Source: Microbispora hainanensis
GTDB taxonomy: Bacteria > Actinomycetota > Actinomycetes > Streptosporangiales > Streptosporangiaceae
Assembly: GCF_006874475.1 (NCBI RefSeq)
Contig: NZ_VIRM01000061.1
Span: 1 to 55,919, forward strand
Length of the DNA: 55,919 nt
Reading direction: 5' to 3'
Under the pieces are notes generated by a model. That model was given only the letters and a program-made list of their open reading frames with translations, searched no databases and had not been told where the DNA came from. Each line of letters opens with the position of its first letter. Position 1 is the first letter of the stretch. Both the position numbers and the translations under genes were made by a program. Shown here piece by piece: positions 41,657-49,512 of the stretch.

Positions 41657-41730
41657 ACAGCAGTGTGATGAGCAGCAGTGTGATGAACACCACCCCCGGG
41701 ACGAACACCACGGGCATGGAGGCCACGGGC
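41653..41730 (+). repeat. 15/18-bp repeats forming an N-terminal extension of the OSBS gene
   Basis: Five units of 15, 15, 18, 15 and 15 bp (41653, 41668, 41683, 41701, 41716) encoding MNSSV, MSSSV, MNTTPG, TNTTG, MEATG before the native MKITG. Four of the five units begin with ATG, so each offers a possible start. Confidence 0.75.
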
Positions 41731-42831
41731 ATGAAGATCACCGGTATCGAGCTGCGGCGGATCGCGATGCCGCTGGTCGCGCCGTTCCGCACGTCCTTCG
41801 GCACCGAGACGCGGCGTGACGTGCTGCTGCTGCGCGTCGTCACGCCCGACGCCGAGGGCTGGGGCGAGTGCGTGGCCATGTCGCAGCCGCTGTACTCCTC
41901 GGAGTACGCCGAAGGCGCGGCCGACGTGCTGCGCCGCTTCCTGATCCCCGCGCTGCCCGCCCGCCCCGGCCCGTACGCCGTCAACGAGGCGCTGCGCCCG
42001 ATCAGAGGGCACCGCATGGCCAAGGCGGCGCTGGAGACGGCGGTGCTGGACGCCCACCTGCATGCCGCCGGGCAGTCGCTCGCCGATTTCCTCGGCGCCA
42101 CGCGGACCCGGGTGGCCGCCGGGGTCTCGGTCGGCATCATGAACTCCGTCCCCGAGCTGCTCGACGCCGTCGCCGGCTATCTGGACGAGGGCTACGTCCG
42201 CATCAAGCTCAAGATCCAGCCCGGCTGGGACCTGGAGCCCGTACGCGCCGTGCGCGAGCGGTTCGGGCCCGATCTGCAGTTGCAGGTCGACGCGAACGCC
42301 GCCTACACCCTTGCCGACGCCCCGCGCCTGGCGCGGCTCGACGCGTTCGGGCTGCTGCTCATCGAGCAGCCGCTCGCCGACGACGACATGGTCCAGCACG
42401 CCCGGCTGGCCGCCTCGATCAGCACCCCCGTCTGCCTGGACGAGTCGATCGAGTCCGCCGAGCACGCGGCGGCGGCCATCTCCCTCGGCGCGTGCTCGGT
42501 CGTCAACATCAAGCCCGGCAGGGTCGGCGGCTATCTCGAAGCCCGGCGCATCCACGACCTGTGCCGCGCCCACGGCATCGCGGTCTGGTGCGGCGGCATG
42601 CTGGAGACCGGGATCGGCCGGGCGGCCAACGTCGCGCTGGCCGCGCTGCCCGGCTTCACCCTGCCCGGCGACACCTCCGGCTCCCGCCGCTACTTCCACA
42701 CCGACATCACCCCGCCCTTCGAGCTGGAGGACGGGCATCTGACCGTGCCCACCGGCCCGGGCATCGGAGTCGAGCCGATCCCGTCGCTGCTGGACGAGGT
42801 CACCGTCGCCACCGAGTGGATCCCGCTCTGA
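41653..42831 (+). CDS. menC: o-succinylbenzoate synthase / N-succinylamino acid racemase family enzyme
   Basis: An enolase-superfamily enzyme of about 366 residues from MKITG at 41731 (392 from 41653). The acid-base Lys is in RIKLKIQPGWD, the Mg ligands in QVDANAAYTL, LLIEQPL and CLDESIES, and the second Lys in VNIKPGRVGG. This is the actinomycete OSBS/NSAR group, where one protein can make o-succinylbenzoate and racemise N-succinylamino acids. Here menF, menD, menB and menE in the same region support MenC; M19-M20 partners support racemase use. Residues 1-26 are a repetitive extension. Confidence 0.9.
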   Translation: MNSSVMSSSVMNTTPGTNTTGMEATGMKITGIELRRIAMPLVAPFRTSFGTETRRDVLLLRVVTPDAEGWGECVAMSQPLYSSEYAEGAADVLRRFLIPALPARPGPYAVNEALRPIRGHRMAKAALETAVLDAHLHAAGQSLADFLGATRTRVAAGVSVGIMNSVPELLDAVAGYLDEGYVRIKLKIQPGWDLEPVRAVRERFGPDLQLQVDANAAYTLADAPRLARLDAFGLLLIEQPLADDDMVQHARLAASISTPVCLDESIESAEHAAAAISLGACSVVNIKPGRVGGYLEARRIHDLCRAHGIAVWCGGMLETGIGRAANVALAALPGFTLPGDTSGSRRYFHTDITPPFELEDGHLTVPTGPGIGVEPIPSLLDEVTVATEWIPL

Positions 42832-42874
42832 CGCCGACCGGGTGATCAGGCCCGCGTTTCCGGCCGCCGCCGGC

Positions 42875-43261
42875 TCATCCGGCGACCACGTCCTCGGGGG
42901 CGGCCTCGGGCGGGAATCCCGCACTGACCCCCCACATCTCCGCGAACCGGCCGTCGTCGATGCGGAAGATCTCGAACAGCATGGGCCGCGCGTCGCCGTC
43001 CGGGGCCGTGATCCCCTCGACCGTCGAGCGGACGGCGGCCTTGTCGCCGTCGGCCACGATGTCCTGGGCGACGACGCGGATGCCCGGATAGCGCGCGACG
43101 AGCGCGTGCCAGGCCCGCTTGCCCGCCTCGAACCCGGGGGCGCCGAGCGGATGGCTGAAGAAGCCGGGGGTGAACAGGCCGGCGGCCTGGTCGAAGCGCC
43201 GGCTGTTGAAGCACTCCTGCATCCGGAGCACCAGGGCGGTCGCGTCATCGCGTGTGGTCAT
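42875..43261 (-). CDS. SnoaL-like (NTF2-fold) protein
   Basis: A 128-residue NTF2-fold protein of the ester cyclase/SnoaL-like group: VLRMQECFNSRRFDQAAGLFTPGFFSHPLGAPGFEAGKRAWHAL in outline, an RVVAQDIVADGDKAAVRSTVEG strand pair and FEIFRIDDGRFAEMWGVSAG. The Asp/His pair of the aldol-type cyclases is not clearly kept. Function unknown. It is divergent from the TetR gene at 43381. Confidence 0.85.
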   Translation of the reverse strand: MTTRDDATALVLRMQECFNSRRFDQAAGLFTPGFFSHPLGAPGFEAGKRAWHALVARYPGIRVVAQDIVADGDKAAVRSTVEGITAPDGDARPMLFEIFRIDDGRFAEMWGVSAGFPPEAAPEDVVAG

Positions 43262-43380
43262 CGGCGTGCTCTCCCCATGGCCTGCGGATCGGGTCATGAG
43301 CGGCGCACGGCCTAACCGGTGCGCCGCCCCGCTTTCGGCCATACTATGCGGTGCGGCGCCCCGGTTATGCTGATCCGGAT

Positions 43381-43995
43381 ATGTCCAGTCAGCCACCCGA
43401 ACCAGTCCCGGCGAACCCGGCGGGTCCCGGAAGCGACCGGGAGCTGCGCGCCGACGCGCGCCGCAATCGCGAACGCGTCCTGCGGACCGCGCAGCGGCTG
43501 TTCGCGACCGAGGGCCTCGGCGTCTCACTCGACGAGATCGCCCGCCGCGCGGGCGTCGGCCCGGGCACCGTCCACCGGCACTTCCCGTCGAAGGAGGCGC
43601 TCTATCTCGCCGTCGCGATCGACCAGCTCAGGAAGCTGGTGGCGGAGGGGGAGGCGCTCGCCGCCACCGGCGATCCCGCCGCCCTGTTCACGCTGCTGTC
43701 GGCGATGATGGCCGGCGGCGCGGAGAACGTGGCGGTGAAGAGTGCGCTGGTGGCGGCCGAGTTCGACCTGCGCACCGCCGCTCCGGACGTCGCGGCGGAC
43801 CTCACACGGAAGGTCGCGGACCTGCTCGACCGCGCGCGAGAGGCCGGCGCCGTACGCCCCGACCTCACCGTCGACGAGGTGATGGCCCTGGTCGCCGGCG
43901 CCTTCGCGGCGATCCGTCACGCGGGAGCGGAGACCAGCCGCGAGCGCTCCGCGCACATCGCCCAGCTCATCCTCGACGGGCTGCGGCCCCGGTAA
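43381..43995 (+). CDS. TetR family transcriptional regulator
   Basis: A 204-residue repressor. The HTH is SLDEIARRAGVGPGTVHRHFPSKEALYLAV; the C-terminal domain is of the SbtR/TetR_C_36-like type. The ATG at 43381 follows TATGCT (43366-43371) by 9 nt. Divergent from the SnoaL-like gene, its likely target. Confidence 0.9.
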   Translation: MSSQPPEPVPANPAGPGSDRELRADARRNRERVLRTAQRLFATEGLGVSLDEIARRAGVGPGTVHRHFPSKEALYLAVAIDQLRKLVAEGEALAATGDPAALFTLLSAMMAGGAENVAVKSALVAAEFDLRTAAPDVAADLTRKVADLLDRAREAGAVRPDLTVDEVMALVAGAFAAIRHAGAETSRERSAHIAQLILDGLRPR

Positions 43996-44036
43996 GCGAC
44001 GCCCCGGCCCGGTTGCAGCAGCTCGCCGGCGCCGAT

Positions 44037-44076
44037 CCGTTCGGTGCCGTCCGTTCGGTGCCGTCCGTTCAGTGCC
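44037..44076. repeat. 14-bp tandem repeat, 2.9 copies
   Basis: CCGTTCGGTGCCGT at 44037 and 44051, with a third partial copy at 44065 that contains the stop codon of the SRPBCC gene on the - strand. Confidence 0.85.
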
Positions 44077-44512
44077 AGTCGCTGATCTGCACGTCCCGCG
44101 GCGCCGGCGCGCCCTCGCCGGTCTCCACCAGTGACTTCAGGCTCATCAGGTAGGTGGCCCACTTGGTGCTGCAGTGGTGCATGAACTCCACGGGCTCCCT
44201 CCAGCCCTGGTGCTTGAACAGCACGATCGTGTAGTCGCCGTCCTGACGGAGGTCCCAGTCGATGGTCGTCCCGAGCCATTCCTCGGGGCCGTCGACCACC
44301 CGCCACGCCACCCGCTCGGACGGACGCAGCTCGACCACCTCCATGTCGAAGCCGCCGGGTGGGAACCGGAACTCCAGCACGCCGCCGGCCTCACCGCTCC
44401 CCTTCGTGTCGTCGGTCCACCAGCCGGCCAGGCCGTCGACGGTCGTCAGCGCGTCGTACACCTTCTCCGGCGTCGGGACCTTGACCCCGATCCTGTGCAG
44501 AATGTCCGCCAT
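44069..44512 (-). CDS. SRPBCC (AHSA1) domain protein, third gene of ArsR operon
   Basis: A 147-residue SRPBCC protein: ADILHRIGVKVPTPEKVYDALTTVDGLAGWWTDDTKG in outline, then EWLGTTIDWDLRQDGDYTIVLFKHQGW. Such genes sit in operons with ArsR regulators and another SRPBCC gene, as here (44534 and 44881). They probably bind a hydrophobic stress ligand. Co-transcribed with the ArsR gene 21 bp upstream. Its 3' end lies in a 14-bp repeat. Confidence 0.88.
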   Translation of the reverse strand: MADILHRIGVKVPTPEKVYDALTTVDGLAGWWTDDTKGSGEAGGVLEFRFPPGGFDMEVVELRPSERVAWRVVDGPEEWLGTTIDWDLRQDGDYTIVLFKHQGWREPVEFMHHCSTKWATYLMSLKSLVETGEGAPAPRDVQISDWH

Positions 44513-44533
44513 CTTCGGCTCTCCTCGATCTCG

Positions 44534-44884
44534 TCAGTCCTGTTGGGTGCGCTGGATCGCCTCGGCGATCCGCTTGATCCGCCGCAGCCGGGCGTCCCAC
44601 GCCGCCCCGACGGACGACAGCTGGGCCACCGCGCGGGCGAGCTGGGCGTCGTCCACCCGATAGCGCTTCTCCCGGCCCGCCGGCGTCCCCCGCACCAGGC
44701 CGGCCCGGTCGAGGACGCCCAGGTGCTTGGCCACCGCCTGACGGGTGACCGGAAGCCGCTGGGCCAGCGAGGTCGCGGTGCCGTCGCCCTCGACGAGCAG
44801 CAGGTCGAGCATCCGCCGCCGGGTCGGGTCTCCGATCGCCGACCAGAGGTCGTCGTCGACGTCCTCGGCCGCCGGAGCGCTCAC
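44534..44884 (-). CDS. ArsR family transcriptional regulator
   Basis: A 116-residue ArsR protein. The HTH is WSAIGDPTRRRMLDLLLVEGDGTATSLAQRLPVTRQAVAKHLGVLDRAGLV in outline; no Cys-rich metal site, so it belongs to the non-metal group common with SRPBCC partners. The GTG start overlaps the upstream SRPBCC stop as GTGA. It most likely represses the operon at the twin GCAACC-N3-GGTTGC operators. Confidence 0.92.
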   Translation of the reverse strand: MSAPAAEDVDDDLWSAIGDPTRRRMLDLLLVEGDGTATSLAQRLPVTRQAVAKHLGVLDRAGLVRGTPAGREKRYRVDDAQLARAVAQLSSVGAAWDARLRRIKRIAEAIQRTQQD

Positions 44885-45342
44885 GGCCGCACCCGCAGCG
44901 TCGCGATGTACGGCGCCAGCCGGGCCAGGTAGAAGTCCCAGCCGCTGACGTGATCCCGATACTGCTGTTCGAGGACGGCGGCCTCCCAGCCCATCTCGCG
45001 GAAGCCGGACTCGGTCATCTTCAGCAGCGTCCCGGCCCCCGAGGGGGTCAGGTCGAAGGTGACCAGCAGCGAGTTGCCCTCGGCCGCCGTCTCGCCGGCC
45101 GGGTGCGTCCAGCGGAACGAGAACGTGCGCGGGGGCCGCACGTCGAGGACGGTGAACGACACCACCGCGCCGCCCGCGTCCCGGTCGCCGAAGACGAGCT
45201 TCCCCGTCGCCCCGGGTATCCGCTCGAACCCGGCGTCGTCCGGCCACCACTCCTTGAGGTGGCCGGGACTGCTCACCACCTCGAAGACGATCTCCGGTGA
45301 CGCCTCGATGTAGATCTCACGCTCGATGGTGCCGAACTCCAT
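44881..45342 (-). CDS. SRPBCC (AHSA1) domain protein, first gene of ArsR operon
   Basis: A 153-residue SRPBCC protein: FGTIEREIYIEASPEIVFEVVSSPGHLKEWWPDDAGFE in outline, FSFRWTHPAGE and GWEAAVLEQQYRDHVSGWDFYLARL at the end, the signature of the ArsR-linked subgroup. The ATG at 45342 follows GGAGG. It is the first gene after the promoter at 45374-45402. It may bind the ligand that relieves the ArsR repressor. Confidence 0.9.
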   Translation of the reverse strand: MEFGTIEREIYIEASPEIVFEVVSSPGHLKEWWPDDAGFERIPGATGKLVFGDRDAGGAVVSFTVLDVRPPRTFSFRWTHPAGETAAEGNSLLVTFDLTPSGAGTLLKMTESGFREMGWEAAVLEQQYRDHVSGWDFYLARLAPYIATLRVRP

Positions 45343-45353
45343 GTCCGCCTCCT

Positions 45354-45413
45354 GCAACCTTTGGTTGCGCATGAGACTATCCGGACGGCGGCTTTCACGC
45401 AACCATCGGTTGC
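45354..45413 (-). promoter_or_regulatory. SigA promoter with twin ArsR operators
   Basis: Two copies of GCAACC-N3-GGTTGC lie at 45354-45368 and 45399-45413, 45 bp apart. Reading on the - strand, TTGCGT (complement of 45397-45402), a 17-bp spacer and TAGTCT (complement of 45374-45379) form a good promoter. The upstream operator overlaps the -35; the downstream one covers the transcription start and reaches the ribosome site. Confidence 0.8.
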
Positions 45414-45447
45414 ACGTCGGCGGAGGGCCGCCGGAGCTTCGTCCGCC

Positions 45448-45990
45448 TCAGCGAACCGGCGCATCGCCCGTAGCGGGATTCCCCGGCCCGCCGCGCCGCA
45501 CCTCGAACAGGAAGCAGCCGAACTCCACGGCCCGCACGTGGACCAGCGCCGTCTCCGGGTCCTTCAGCAGGGTGTCCAGCAGGATCGACGCCGCGACGGG
45601 GTCGGCCGACCGGTGCGCGTCAACGAGGTGCCCGTCCAGGATGGAGCCGTCGGCGCCGTAGGTGCGGAAGACCCGCCGCGGGCCGCCCATGGCCGCCGGA
45701 TAGCCGGGCCCTGTCTCCTGCCGGGGGCCCTCGCAGGGCTCCTCGTGGACGAACACCGGGCCGACCTCCTCGTACGCCCCGGGGTCGGCGCCGGTTTCCT
45801 GCGCCCAGCGGCGCAGCGGCGCGTAGGCCGCGAGCAGGATCGCCTCCCCCGGCCGGGAGCGGCGCAGGCAGCAGCGCAGCGGGCTGCCGCCCTCCACCTC
45901 GACGATCCGGCGCGGCGTCCGCCCGGCGTCGTCGGTCTTCCTGAGCTGGTCGAGCACGTCGGGCGCGATGGCCCTGATTTCGAACGTCAT
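45448..45990 (-). CDS. DUF1203 family protein
   Basis: A 180-residue protein with the DUF1203 pattern: MTFEIRAIAPDVLDQLRKTDDAG at the start, GGSPLRCCLRRSRPGEAILLAAYAPL, GPVFVHEEPC and FRTYGADGSILDGHLVD. The paired Cys of RCCLRR and His of HEEPC are conserved in the family and could bind a metal. Function unknown. The ATG at 45990 is family-typical. Confidence 0.85.
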   Translation of the reverse strand: MTFEIRAIAPDVLDQLRKTDDAGRTPRRIVEVEGGSPLRCCLRRSRPGEAILLAAYAPLRRWAQETGADPGAYEEVGPVFVHEEPCEGPRQETGPGYPAAMGGPRRVFRTYGADGSILDGHLVDAHRSADPVAASILLDTLLKDPETALVHVRAVEFGCFLFEVRRGGPGNPATGDAPVR

Positions 45991-46045
45991 GCCCTCATCG
46001 TGGCCGTGCGCCCGTCCGTGAGGCTGGCGGAAAACGGACGGCGCG

Positions 46046-46687
46046 TTACGAGGCGCTGACGGTCTCCGGCACGGTCTCCTCCTCGCCCGCGGCCTTGGTG
46101 GCCTTGCGCTTGAGCCAGACCGTGGTGCCCAGACCGACCAGGACGGCGGCCACCAGCCCGACCCAGGAGAAGCCCTTCAGCCACTTGTCGGCCACCACGC
46201 CCAGGTAGTAGATCGCGGCCGTGGTCCCGCCGGCCCACACGACGCCGCCGAGCACGTTGGCGACGAGGAAGCGCCAGTAGGGCATGTGCAGGGCCCCGGC
46301 CAGCGGCCCGGCGAGGATCCGCAGCAGGGCGATGAAGCGGCCGAAGAACACCGCCCACATCCCGTGGCGGTTGAACACCCGCTCCGCCTTGGCGATGTGC
46401 GCGGGGCCGAAGTGCTTGGGGAAGCGCCGTCCCAGCCGGTCGAACAGCGGCCGGCCGCCCTTGCGGCCGATCATGTAGCCGATGGAGTCGCCCACGATCG
46501 CGCCGCCGCTCGCGCACAGGCCGACGACCACGGGGTCCACGACCCCTCTGGACGACAGCAGTGCGGCGCTCACCAGCACGATCTCGCCCGGAAGCGGAAT
46601 GCCGAGGCTCTCCAGCCCGATGACGGCGCCCACGAGCACGTAGACCCAGACGGACGGGATGGTCTGCAGCCACTCGTCTACGTGCAT
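46046..46687 (-). CDS. DedA family membrane protein
   Basis: A 213-residue DedA/SNARE-associated protein with four to five membrane segments. The motifs GLESLGIPLPGEIVL, GDSIGYMIGRKGG and F-x-GRFIALLRILAGPLAG are intact, including the Arg and Glu/Asp residues needed for function in E. coli YqjA/YghB. These proteins are probable phospholipid scramblases or proton-linked flippases. It lies between the DUF1203 and menD genes. Confidence 0.92.
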   Translation of the reverse strand: MHVDEWLQTIPSVWVYVLVGAVIGLESLGIPLPGEIVLVSAALLSSRGVVDPVVVGLCASGGAIVGDSIGYMIGRKGGRPLFDRLGRRFPKHFGPAHIAKAERVFNRHGMWAVFFGRFIALLRILAGPLAGALHMPYWRFLVANVLGGVVWAGGTTAAIYYLGVVADKWLKGFSWVGLVAAVLVGLGTTVWLKRKATKAAGEEETVPETVSAS

Positions 46688-46812
46688 CTCACTCCCTCAA
46701 CGCGGCGACAGCCCCCATTGTGCCGTCGCCCTCCGGGTGCGGCATCCACCGCGAGGACCATGGTGGGTAACCCCGCAGAAGGACGCGTCCGCCGTCCCCG
46801 GCAGGGAGAGGA

Positions 46813-48462
46813 TCAGTCGCGCATCGCGGCGCGTACGGCGTCGCGCATCGCGGCGTGGACGGCCGCGTTGCCCACCCGGTCGGTGCGCGCCTCCACGATG
46901 CGCAGGCCGTCCCCCTTGATCGCCCTGGACAGCTCCTCCGGCTCCTCGACCAGCGCGTACGGCAGGCCGTGCGCGGCGGCGACGTGGCCGAAATCCACCC
47001 CGTGGGGCGTGCCGAACACCCGCTCGAACGGGTCCTCGAGAGCGGCCTGCGGCAGCAGCGAGAAGATCCCGCCGCCGTCGTTGTTCACCACCACGAAGCA
47101 CAGGTCGGGCCGGGGCTCGCGTGGCCCGAGGATCAGGCCGTTCTGGTCGTGCAGCAGCGTGAGGTCGCCGATCAGCGCGTACGCGGGGCCGTTGTGGGCG
47201 AGCGCCGCCCCGACGGCGGTGGAGACCAGGCCGTCGATGCCCGACGCGCCCCGGTTGGCCATCAGCCGCAGCCCCCGCCGGGGGCGCATGGCCTGGTCGA
47301 GGTCGCGGATCGGCATGGACGACCCGCAGAACAGCAGCGAGCCGTTGGGCACCACCTCGGCGAGGTCCCTGGCGAGCCGCGGCTCGGTCAGCCCCGAGGA
47401 GTCGAGCACCTCGTCGATCGCCTGGCGGGCCACGTGGTCGGCGTGCCGCCAGGCCCGCAGCCAGGCGTCGCCCCCGGCCGCGATCGGGATCTCCACGGCC
47501 TGGGCCACCTGAGTGGCCGAGCGGGTCGGGTCGGGCCACCGGGTCAGGTCGGGGGAGACCACGATGTGCTCCTCGGCCCGGCGCAGCCATGACAGCAGGG
47601 GGCGCGACAGCCCGGGGCGGCCGAGGGTGACCACGACGTCGGGCCGGTGGGCGTCGGCCCACTCCTGGTCGCCCAGGAGGAAGTGGTAGGTCGAGACGGC
47701 GTGGTCGCCGTACCGGCCGCCGCCGTTGGGCTCCGACAGCACGGGCCAGCCCGCCATTCCCGCGGCGGCGACGTACCGCCGCACGTTGGCGGCGCCGTCG
47801 CCGACGACCAGCACTCCGCGCCGGGTCGGCGGGATGTGCAGGGCGGCGGAGGGCGGCGCGACCCGCGCCCGGAACCACGCGCCGGAGGCGTCGCCGTCCA
47901 GCGGCTCGCTCCAGGTCGTGTCGCCGTCGGGGATCAGCGGCTCCCGGAGGGCCACGTTGAGGTGCACGGGCCCGGGGTCCGGCGGCCCGGCGGCGCGCTG
48001 GCAGGCCCGGCACACCAGCGACCGCCAGTAGGCCACCTGGCCCGGCCGGTCCTCCGGCACGCCGACCTCGGCGAAGAAGCGCACGGCCGAGCCGTACAGC
48101 TTGATCTGGTCGATCGTCTGGTTGGCGCCGGTGCCGCGCAGCTCGGGCGGCCGGTCGGCGGTCAGCAGGATCAGCGGCACGCCCGACTCGGACGCCTCGA
48201 TCACGGCGGGGTGGAAGTTGGCCGCCGCCGTGCCCGAGGTGCAGATCAGGGCCACCGGCCGCTCGGACCGCTTGGCCAGGCCGAGCGCGAGATAGGAGGC
48301 CGACCGCTCGTCCACGCGCACGTGCAGCCGCACCCGCGACTCCGCGTGCGCGGCGAGCGCCAGCGGCGCGGACCGGGACCCCGGGGCGAGCACCACATCG
48401 GTGACCCCGCAGCGCACCAGTTCGTCGATCAGGACGGTCGAGAGGGCGGTCGCCGGGTTCAT
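46813..48462 (-). CDS. menD: 2-succinyl-5-enolpyruvyl-6-hydroxy-3-cyclohexene-1-carboxylate synthase
   Basis: A 549-residue ThDP enzyme that condenses isochorismate with 2-oxoglutarate, the first committed menaquinone step. The N-terminal block GSRSAPLALA...VDERSASYLALGLAKRS contains the catalytic Glu; ANQTIDQIKLYG is the MenD signature; the C-terminal ThDP/Mg block is IGDLTLLHDQNGL ... NNDGGGIFSLLPQ. The start at 48462 follows GGAGG. The last 16 residues are a duplicated 8-residue unit. It is 118 bp from menB in the same direction. Confidence 0.94.
   Translation of the reverse strand: MNPATALSTVLIDELVRCGVTDVVLAPGSRSAPLALAAHAESRVRLHVRVDERSASYLALGLAKRSERPVALICTSGTAAANFHPAVIEASESGVPLILLTADRPPELRGTGANQTIDQIKLYGSAVRFFAEVGVPEDRPGQVAYWRSLVCRACQRAAGPPDPGPVHLNVALREPLIPDGDTTWSEPLDGDASGAWFRARVAPPSAALHIPPTRRGVLVVGDGAANVRRYVAAAGMAGWPVLSEPNGGGRYGDHAVSTYHFLLGDQEWADAHRPDVVVTLGRPGLSRPLLSWLRRAEEHIVVSPDLTRWPDPTRSATQVAQAVEIPIAAGGDAWLRAWRHADHVARQAIDEVLDSSGLTEPRLARDLAEVVPNGSLLFCGSSMPIRDLDQAMRPRRGLRLMANRGASGIDGLVSTAVGAALAHNGPAYALIGDLTLLHDQNGLILGPREPRPDLCFVVVNNDGGGIFSLLPQAALEDPFERVFGTPHGVDFGHVAAAHGLPYALVEEPEELSRAIKGDGLRIVEARTDRVGNAAVHAAMRDAVRAAMRD
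46816..46863 (-). repeat. 24-bp tandem duplication in the menD 3' end
   Basis: Two 24-bp units (46816-46839 and 46840-46863) encode AVHAAMRD and AVRAAMRD, the last 16 residues of MenD. Outside the known catalytic core. Confidence 0.8.
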
Positions 48463-48580
48463 CGCCGCGCCTCCGAAACGCCCCGGTCGGCCCGGTTTCT
48501 GTCCACCCGCGCGTCTCCTCCCGTTCCCGCAGGCGCAAGCGTACGGCAAAAAGGAGTGGCCGCCGTCATCACGCGGCCCT

Positions 48581-49411
48581 CTACGGGCGGCGGGGGAACT
48601 TCGAGAAGTCCGGCTTGCGCTTCTCCTTGAACGCGTCGCGGCCCTCCTGGGCCTCCTCGCTCATGTAGTAGATGAGCGTCGCGTCGCCGGCGAACTGCTG
48701 CATGCCGGCCGCGCCGTCGGTCACCGCGTTGAGCGCGCCCTTGAGCATGCGCAGCGCCAGAGGCGACTTCTCCAGCAGCTCGCGGGCCCACTGGACGGTC
48801 TCCTCCTCCAGGCGCTCCAGCGGCACCACCGCGTTGACCAGGCCCCACTGGAGCGCGGTCTCGGCGTCGTACTGGCGGCACAGATACCAGATCTCGCGGG
48901 CCCGCTTGAGGCCGACCGTCTCGGCGAGCAGCCAGGAGCCGTACCCGCCGTCGAACGAGCCCACCTTGGGGCCGGTCTGGCCGAACCTGGCGTTGTCGGC
49001 GGCGATCGTCAGGTCGCAGCAGACGTGCAGCACGTGGCCGCCGCCGATGGCGTAGCCCGCCACCATGGCGATCACCGGCTTGGGACAGCGGCGGATCTGC
49101 ACCTGCAGGTCCAGGACGTTGAGCCGGCCGATGCCGTGGGTCTTGTCGTCCACGTAGCCGTCGTCGCCGCGGATCTTCTGGTCGCCACCGGAGCAGAACG
49201 CCCTGTCCCCGGCGCCGGTGAAGATGATCACACCGACCTCGGTGTCCTCCTGGGCGCGGTTGAAGGCCTCGCGGAGCTCGAACAAGGTCGTGGGCCGGAA
49301 GGCGTTGTGCCGCTCGGGGCGGTTGATGGTGATCTTCGCCATCCCCTCCGCGGTCTCGTAGATGATGTCCTCGTACTCGCCCGACCGCTTCCAGTCGACC
49401 CCGCTCGTCAC
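48581..49411 (-). CDS. menB: 1,4-dihydroxy-2-naphthoyl-CoA synthase
   Basis: A 276-residue crotonase-fold enzyme that cyclises o-succinylbenzoyl-CoA. The oxyanion-hole and bicarbonate-independent/dependent signature region reads SGGDQKIRGDDGY, then AGYAIGGGHVLHVCCDL and GSFDGGYGSWLLA, all diagnostic of MenB rather than other crotonases. The GTG at 49411 follows AAGGAG. Adjacent menD and divergent menE complete the pathway cluster. Confidence 0.95.
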   Translation of the reverse strand: MTSGVDWKRSGEYEDIIYETAEGMAKITINRPERHNAFRPTTLFELREAFNRAQEDTEVGVIIFTGAGDRAFCSGGDQKIRGDDGYVDDKTHGIGRLNVLDLQVQIRRCPKPVIAMVAGYAIGGGHVLHVCCDLTIAADNARFGQTGPKVGSFDGGYGSWLLAETVGLKRAREIWYLCRQYDAETALQWGLVNAVVPLERLEEETVQWARELLEKSPLALRMLKGALNAVTDGAAGMQQFAGDATLIYYMSEEAQEGRDAFKEKRKPDFSKFPRRP

Positions 49412-49512
49412 ACCCGCTCCTTCGCCGTCATCAACCAGGCGCCGTCACCGACCGCGCGCCGCCGAACCAGGCGGTCGCCTCCGGCCACCGCGCCGGGACT
49501 AACCTTACGACC

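Noticed and set aside
46697..48538. A 613-codon - strand frame over menD
   Set aside because: Arg/Gly/Ala-rich shadow in another frame of menD, no recognisable domains.
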